Shown here: positions 59,083 through 64,000 of the stretch, in pieces
How positions within the stretch are numbered: position 1 is the stretch's first letter
How the letters are laid out: every line of letters starts with the position of its first letter
DNA from: Alteriqipengyuania halimionae
GTDB taxonomy: Bacteria; Pseudomonadota; Alphaproteobacteria; Sphingomonadales; Sphingomonadaceae
Assembly: GCF_009827575.1 (NCBI RefSeq)
Contig: NZ_WTYR01000001.1
Location: 186,001-250,000, forward strand
Reading direction: 5' to 3'
Length of the DNA stretch: 64,000 bases
Program-made: the position numbers and the translations under genes
Notes under the pieces: generated by a model
What the model was told of the DNA's origin: nothing
Database searches by the model: none
Seen by the model: the letters and a program-made list of their open reading frames with translations, nothing else

Positions 59083-59898
59083 ATGGGACAGGGGGAGACA
59101 AGACCGGGCGGACGATTGGTGCGCACATTGATCGTCGACCTGTCGGTCATGACCGTGATCGGGATCGTGCTCGCGCTGATCGGACCATTCGGCAGTGCCA
59201 ACGCGCCGCTGGCAGTGCGGCTGGTCAGCTGGATCGGGTTCGCCTGGCTCGGCTTTGCGATCTACCGACCGATGCAGCCGGCGGTCGCCTGGCTGAGCAA
59301 CGATCTCCAATTGCCCGAGATCGGTGCATGGATCGGGGTCACATTGGTGGCGACGATCCCGTTGACGGTCGCGATCTGGTGTATCGGCTTTCTGCCCGAC
59401 GCGCCGCAAGCCCCGACGATCACGCAGGCGTTCGAAGCCTATTTCAACGTTCTCGTGATCGGCGCGAGCGTGACGATCGTCTTCAACCTGATCGCGCGCG
59501 CGAAAGCGGCACCCGCTCCGTCGGATGGCCATGCGGGCGCGCCAGGCAATCTTCCCAGCGAACCCCTCGCCACAAGCCCCGAGCCATCGCCGCGTTTCCT
59601 CGATCGCCTTCCGGCATCGCTCGGTACCGAATTGCTCGCGCTCGAGATGGAAGACCACTATGTGCGGGCCCATACGCCGCTTGGATCCGAACTCGTGCTG
59701 ATGCGGATGCGCGATGCGGTGGCCGAACTCGACGGGATCGACGGCGCGCAGGTCCACCGCAGCTGGTGGGTCGCGCGTGGCGCAGTCGAGGATGTAAAGC
59801 GCGACGGGCGCAATCTGCGGCTGGTGCTCGATACCGGGTTGGAAGCGCCGGTCAGTCGCGCGAATGTGAAACCGCTCCGGGACGCGGGCTGGTTTTAG
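59083..59898 (+). CDS. Membrane-anchored LytTR DNA-binding regulator
   Basis: 271 residues from the ATG at 59083 (a GTG at 59065 would add six). Four transmembrane helices lie in the N-terminal half (VDLSVMTVIGIVLALIGPFG, LVSWIGFAWLGFAIY, IGVTLVATIPLTVAIWCIGFL, YFNVLVIGASVTIVFNLIA). A Pro/Ser linker leads to a C-terminal LytTR domain with LLALEMEDHYVRAHTPLGSELVLMRMRDAVAEL split over strands and VHRSWWVARGAVEDVKRDG. LytTR proteins bind direct repeats; membrane forms occur in Sphingomonadales. The signal is unknown. It is close to purT (12 bp). Confidence 0.88.
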   Translation: MGQGETRPGGRLVRTLIVDLSVMTVIGIVLALIGPFGSANAPLAVRLVSWIGFAWLGFAIYRPMQPAVAWLSNDLQLPEIGAWIGVTLVATIPLTVAIWCIGFLPDAPQAPTITQAFEAYFNVLVIGASVTIVFNLIARAKAAPAPSDGHAGAPGNLPSEPLATSPEPSPRFLDRLPASLGTELLALEMEDHYVRAHTPLGSELVLMRMRDAVAELDGIDGAQVHRSWWVARGAVEDVKRDGRNLRLVLDTGLEAPVSRANVKPLRDAGWF

Positions 59899-59910
59899 GA
59901 GAGGGGTAAG

Positions 59911-61086
59911 ATGGGTTTCACGACGAAAATTCTGCTGCTCGGGTCGGGGGAGCTGGGACGCGAATTCGCGATTTCGGCCAAGCGGCTCGGAGCCTATGTG
60001 ATCGCCTGCGACAGCTATGACGATGCGCCCGCGATGCAGGTGGCCGATGCGCGCGAAGTCTTCTCGATGCTCGACGGGGCGCGGCTGCGCGAAGTGATCG
60101 AGCACCATCAGCCCGATCACGTCGTGCCCGAGATCGAGGCGATCCGCACCGAGGTGCTGGTCGAGCTCGAAAGCAGGGGCGTGCATGTGGTGCCTTCGGC
60201 CCGCGCCGCGCAGTTGACCATGAACCGCGACGGGATTCGCGATCTTGCCGCCAAGGCACTGGGCGTACGGACCTCGACCTACGATTACGCGACCAGTTTC
60301 GATGAAGTTCGCGCGGCTGCGGAAAAAACTGGTTTCCCCTGCGTGATCAAACCGGTGATGTCCTCATCCGGCAAGGGGCAAAGCACGGTGCGCGATGCCG
60401 ACGGGCTCGAGCAGGCTTGGCGCTATGCGGTCGACAATATGCGCGGCGACCGGGCACGGGTGATCGTCGAAGGCTTCGTCGATTTCGAATACGAAATTAC
60501 GTTGCTCACTATCGCACACAGGCGCGGGGTCAGCTTCTGCCCGCCGATCGGCCATCGTCAGGAGCGCGGCGATTATCGCGAAAGCTGGCAACCGGCTGCG
60601 ATGAGCGAGGCCGCCATCGCCGATGCCCAGTCGATGGCACAGAAGGTGGTCGAGAGCCTGGGCGGCTATGGCCTGTTCGGCGTCGAATTCTTCGTCGTCC
60701 GAAATGACGATCGTAGCGACGAGGTGATCTTCTCGGAACTTTCGCCGCGACCGCATGATACCGGCATGGTCACACTGGTAAGCCAGAACCTGTCCGAATT
60801 CGATCTCCACGTCCGCGCGATCATGGGACTTCCTGTACCCGGGACGATCCGCGCGCGCCCGGCGGCTAGCGCCGTGATCCTTGCCGATCGCGAGAGCGCC
60901 AAGATATCCTATTCGGGATTGGCCGAAGCGATGGCCCAGGGGGCGGATGTGCGCATTTTCGGCAAGCCGAGCACCCGGCCGTATCGGCGAATGGGTGTCG
61001 CGCTGGCAACGGGAGGATCGACCGACCAAGCGAGGCGAGCCGCGAGCGATGCGGCGGCAAGGGTGCGCATCGAATACGAGGACTGA
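59911..61086 (+). CDS. purT: Formate-dependent phosphoribosylglycinamide formyltransferase PurT
   Basis: 391 residues of the ATP-grasp superfamily. The N-terminal part has ILLLGSGELGREFAISAKRLG and HHQPDHVVPEIEAIRTEVLVEL; the ATP-grasp core has CVIKPVMSSSGKGQS, EYEITLLTIAHR and EVIFSELSPRPHDTGMVTL. PurT adds formate to GAR with ATP, bypassing the folate-dependent PurN step. Length matches E. coli (392). It follows the LytTR gene by 12 bp and may be transcribed with it. Confidence 0.95.
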   Translation: MGFTTKILLLGSGELGREFAISAKRLGAYVIACDSYDDAPAMQVADAREVFSMLDGARLREVIEHHQPDHVVPEIEAIRTEVLVELESRGVHVVPSARAAQLTMNRDGIRDLAAKALGVRTSTYDYATSFDEVRAAAEKTGFPCVIKPVMSSSGKGQSTVRDADGLEQAWRYAVDNMRGDRARVIVEGFVDFEYEITLLTIAHRRGVSFCPPIGHRQERGDYRESWQPAAMSEAAIADAQSMAQKVVESLGGYGLFGVEFFVVRNDDRSDEVIFSELSPRPHDTGMVTLVSQNLSEFDLHVRAIMGLPVPGTIRARPAASAVILADRESAKISYSGLAEAMAQGADVRIFGKPSTRPYRRMGVALATGGSTDQARRAASDAAARVRIEYED

Positions 61087-61144
61087 CCGACATCATTAGT
61101 AATTTATACCGGTTTGTTAACTTCCGCGCCGTTATCGAGCGGCG

Positions 61145-62962
61145 ATGATGCCGAAGATCGGTCGATACATAGGATGGAGGCCTCTGTGGCCGCTGTTTAT
61201 CGGCGGTCTCTATTTCGTATGCGCCTGGCTCGGCCTCGAATTCGCCCGTCAGACGGAAGGTATCGCCACGGTCTGGCCGGCGAGCGGGATTCTCGTCGCG
61301 GGCCTTCTGCTGGCGTCGCGCCGACGGTGGGCATACATCGTGGCGGCAGCTGCGGTGGCCGGCATGGCCAGCAACCTGCTCGACGGCACGCCGGTGCTGC
61401 AGAGTATCGGCTTTACTCTTGCCAATCTGGTGGAAGCCTGCATCGTGGTATCGATCGCCAAGGTGCCGTGGCGGAAGGTCACCTTCCATGATCTGCGCTG
61501 GATTGCGCGATTCTGCTTTGCCGTTGTCGCCGGCGCGATGGCGAGCGGTACCCTGTCATTACTGATCACAGCGGCGAGCGCGGGGGCGCCGACCTATGCC
61601 TTTGGACTGTCCTGGTTCGCGACTGCTGCGCTAGGCATGCTGATCGTAACGCCGCTATTCGTGACCATTGCGCACGGCCTCGAAGAGTTACGGACGCAAT
61701 CGACCGGCGCAAACGTATTCGAAGTGGTGATCACAGCGGGGATCGTCATCGGGTGTGCGGTGCTGGCGTTTTTCCAGACCGTCGTGCCTGCGATCTTCCT
61801 GCCGTTTTGCGCGGTGATCTACGCGACCTACCGCTTCGGGCCACTGGGGGCAGCCAGTGGTGTGATGGCGACCGCAATCGTCGGCATCGTGTCGATACCG
61901 TCCGGAATGGGTGCGGTGGGATTGATTCTGGGAGGGATCGGCCACATCGTGTGGTTCTTCCAGTTCTATCTCCTCTGCCTCCTCGGATCGGCGCTTCCGC
62001 TCGCCGCCTTGCTGGCGGCGCGCGAATCGGTCCACGCGGAGACCCTGCGGGAAAAGCGGATGCAGGACATGGCGGAGAAATCCTCGAATGTGGGGCACTG
62101 GGTTTACAGTCCCGGCAATGATAAGCTGTTCTGGTCGGACGAAACCTATCGCATCCACGGGCTCGCACCGGGCGCTCCGCGCAATATCGAAAATTCCGTC
62201 GAAGCCTATCACCCGGATGATCGCGCGATGGTGTCGCAATGCGTCGATCGTGCGATCGCTGGCGGCGAACCCTTTTCCTTCAGCGCGCGTATCGTCATGC
62301 CCGATGGATCCTACAAAAGTGTCGAAAGCCGTGGGGAAGTCGAATTCGATGCGCATGGAGAGGTGCGCGACATCTACGGCATTATCCAGGACATTACCGA
62401 GCGTCTGGCATCGCTGGAGGCGCTCGAAGAGGCGCGTGCACATGCGGTGTCCGAGGCAGCCCATGCGCGGCACCTGGCAGAGACCGATCACCTGACCGGC
62501 GTCGCTAACCGCCGTAAGGCGATCGACTCGCTCGAGCAGGAGATCGAACGCTTTCACCGCATGGGCACCAGGCTTTCGGTTGCGGTGCTCGATGTCGATC
62601 ACTTCAAATCGATCAACGATCGCTATGGCCACGGGGTTGGCGACGAGGTGTTGCGTAGGCTCACCGCGCTGTGCGTTTCGGAGCTGCGCAAATGCGATCT
62701 GGTCGGCCGACTCGGCGGCGAGGAGTTCGTCATCATTCTGCCGGGAACGTCGATCGATGGAGCGATGGCGCTCGTCGAGCGCATTCGTGAAAAGGTCGAG
62801 GCCATGACCTTTGCGGACGAACCCGACCTGCGCCTGACCATCAGCATCGGATTGACGGGAATGCAGGCCGATGCGGATGCGACGTTCCTGCTCCAGGCCG
62901 CCGACGGCGCGCTTTACGAAGCCAAACGACAGGGCCGCAACCAGTTGCGCTTCGCAGCGTAG
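61145..62962 (+). CDS. MASE1-PAS-GGDEF diguanylate cyclase
   Basis: 605 residues. A MASE1 membrane sensor with about eight helices covers residues 1-300 (GLYFVCAWLGLEFARQTEGIATVWPASG is split between the first helices). A PAS domain follows (SSNVGHWVYSPGNDKLFWSD, GEPFSFSARIVMPDG), then a short coiled linker and the GGDEF domain: DHLTGVANRRKAIDSLE, VAVLDVDHFKSINDRYGH and active site GGEEF. The RKCD five residues before GGEEF is an intact inhibitory I-site, so the enzyme should make c-di-GMP with product inhibition. No EAL domain is present. Confidence 0.93.
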   Translation: MMPKIGRYIGWRPLWPLFIGGLYFVCAWLGLEFARQTEGIATVWPASGILVAGLLLASRRRWAYIVAAAAVAGMASNLLDGTPVLQSIGFTLANLVEACIVVSIAKVPWRKVTFHDLRWIARFCFAVVAGAMASGTLSLLITAASAGAPTYAFGLSWFATAALGMLIVTPLFVTIAHGLEELRTQSTGANVFEVVITAGIVIGCAVLAFFQTVVPAIFLPFCAVIYATYRFGPLGAASGVMATAIVGIVSIPSGMGAVGLILGGIGHIVWFFQFYLLCLLGSALPLAALLAARESVHAETLREKRMQDMAEKSSNVGHWVYSPGNDKLFWSDETYRIHGLAPGAPRNIENSVEAYHPDDRAMVSQCVDRAIAGGEPFSFSARIVMPDGSYKSVESRGEVEFDAHGEVRDIYGIIQDITERLASLEALEEARAHAVSEAAHARHLAETDHLTGVANRRKAIDSLEQEIERFHRMGTRLSVAVLDVDHFKSINDRYGHGVGDEVLRRLTALCVSELRKCDLVGRLGGEEFVIILPGTSIDGAMALVERIREKVEAMTFADEPDLRLTISIGLTGMQADADATFLLQAADGALYEAKRQGRNQLRFAA

Positions 62963-62978
62963 GCCGTCGTCTCGGGCG

Positions 62979-64000
62979 TCAGCCGAAATAGAGGTCGATC
63001 GCGATGCAGGAAGCAACGCCGACCACCACGTTCATGCCCACGCCGATCTTGAGAAAGTCGGAAAAGCGGTAATTCGCGGCGCCATAGGCGAGCGTGTTGG
63101 TCTGGTACCCGATCGGGGTCGCGAAGCTCGCACTGGCGCCGAACATCACCGCCACCACCATTTCGCGCGGATCGGCCCCGGTCGCCTGGGCGAGGGCGAT
63201 GGCGATCGGCGTGAGGATCACCGCCACGGCGTTGTTGGTCACGGTTTCGGTCAGCACGCTGGTGAGCGCATACATCGCCAGCAACATCAGCAGGGGCGAT
63301 GCGGTGGCGAAAAACGGCTGGGCGGCACCGACGATCAATTCGACCGTGCCGGCGTTCTCCAGTCCCTGGCCGAAGGCGAGCATGCCGAAGATCAGGACGA
63401 GGGTGTTGCCGTCGATCGCCGACCATGCCTCTTCGGGTTCGAGGCATTTCGTCAGCAGTACGAAGCCTGCGCCCAGCAGGGCTAGGGCCTGGATCGGCAT
63501 GTCGAACAAGGCCGCCAGCACGACCACACCCGCGAGCGTCCCGATCGCGATCGGGGCACGGCCACGGCGGAACGCACGCGTGGGCGCTTCGCTGACTGTC
63601 CCCAGCATGACGTTGCTCTGCATCGCCTGCGCGGCATCGCTGCCGGCCGCGACCAGCAGCCGGTCGCCCGCGCGCACGCGCACCTCGGCCAGTTCCGGGC
63701 CGGCAACGTGACGCGGCCGCGAGAGGCCCAGCACGCGGACCTTCAGCTTCGACAGCATCGGGATGTCGGCCAACCGCCGGCCAATGATCGGATGCGAGGA
63801 GGAGACGATCGCTTCCACCAGCGCGAGGTCCTGCGGGCGCTCGTCTCCGGCCGTGGCGACGCCGCCGCCCACGCCGGTGAGGCCGGTGCGGAAATCGAAG
63901 GCTTCGGCCAGCGAAGCGAGCTCCGACGGGCTAGCGGACACCACCAGCTGGTCGCCTTCGCTCAGGACATGACCGGCCAGTTCGTTGCGCATGATGTCGC
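62979..64000 (-). CDS. SLC13-family permease with TrkA-C domains, C-terminal part (truncated by window edge)
   Basis: The frame is open to the last base of the window, so the gene starts beyond it. The visible ~340 residues hold the end of one RCK_C/TrkA-C domain (VLSEGDQLVVSAS), a second one (IIGRRLADIPMLSKLKVRVLGL, RVRAGDRLLVAAG), and the permease half with LIFGMLAFGQGLENAGTVELI, TETVTNNAVAVILTPIAIALA and SFATPIGYQTNTLAYGA. Members carry sulfate, dicarboxylates or other anions with sodium. The substrate is unknown. It is convergent with the diguanylate cyclase gene, 16 bp apart. Confidence 0.92.
   Translation of the reverse strand, partial: DIMRNELAGHVLSEGDQLVVSASPSELASLAEAFDFRTGLTGVGGGVATAGDERPQDLALVEAIVSSSHPIIGRRLADIPMLSKLKVRVLGLSRPRHVAGPELAEVRVRAGDRLLVAAGSDAAQAMQSNVMLGTVSEAPTRAFRRGRAPIAIGTLAGVVVLAALFDMPIQALALLGAGFVLLTKCLEPEEAWSAIDGNTLVLIFGMLAFGQGLENAGTVELIVGAAQPFFATASPLLMLLAMYALTSVLTETVTNNAVAVILTPIAIALAQATGADPREMVVAVMFGASASFATPIGYQTNTLAYGAANYRFSDFLKIGVGMNVVVGVASCIAIDLYFG

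Noticed and set aside
1-64000. tRNA genes, CRISPR arrays, insertion sequences, prophage genes
   Set aside because: No T-loop sequences with matching acceptor stems, no regularly spaced repeats, and no transposase, integrase or phage structural proteins were seen on either strand.

Overview
The window is high-GC, densely coded chromosomal DNA from an alphaproteobacterium, most likely a member of the Sphingomonadales (Erythrobacteraceae/Sphingomonadaceae type). The evidence is the ChpT histidine phosphotransferase, TonB-dependent receptors, a TorF-type porin, the TauE plus TIGR02186 pair, and the order dnaA-rpsT-mutM-ubiE-ubiB...coaBC-dut, which resembles the origin-proximal block of Caulobacter and its relatives. 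Most genes are housekeeping genes. I see no prophage, insertion sequence, CRISPR array or tRNA gene.

Layout. 1-10.7 kb: the 3' part of a TonB-dependent receptor, mtgA, a divergent hxlR/SDR pair, rpoH, an rluD-type pseudouridine synthase, chpT with an AmpD-type amidase, a complete TonB-dependent receptor and an S33-type hydrolase. 10.87-11.26 kb: RNase P RNA with its promoter, followed by a large secreted tricorn-like S41 peptidase. 14.7-20.1 kb: a secreted protein of unknown function, ugd translationally coupled to a PPP phosphatase, a TorF porin, glyoxalase I and nhaA. 20.2-24.5 kb: a processive GT2 glycosyltransferase coupled to a small outer-membrane-like partner (reduced NfrB/NfrA layout), then TauE coupled to TIGR02186. 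24.6-38.6 kb: a HerA-like ATPase, moeB/thiF, dnaA, rpsT, mutM, ubiE, ubiB, two tandem paralogous polytopic membrane proteins, coaBC with a long acidic insert, dut and a small membrane protein.

38.6-46.4 kb: a DUF4136 lipoprotein, trpS, murJ, secB divergent from a Tim44-like gene, then mltA, smr and msrQ in one coupled run, and a helix-hairpin-helix lipoprotein. 46.5-53.0 kb: a peroxide-defence block of katA, katG, ahpF and ahpC on one strand, each separated by terminator-like hairpins. 53.2-58.3 kb: aroC, an ArsC/YffB-like protein coupled to glpQ, ubiG, lysC and a truncated GAF gene. 58.4-64.0 kb: a DUF2306 membrane protein divergent from a membrane LytTR regulator with exact 20-bp-period repeats between them, purT, a MASE1-PAS-GGDEF diguanylate cyclase and the 3' part of an SLC13/TrkA-C permease.

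The items most worth a second look are the NfrBA-like pair without the usual regulatory parts, the tandem membrane paralogs inside the dnaA-coaBC block, the acidic insert in CoaBC, the cluster of GANTC sites at the dnaA promoter region, and the LytTR repeat operator. None is proven new from sequence alone.
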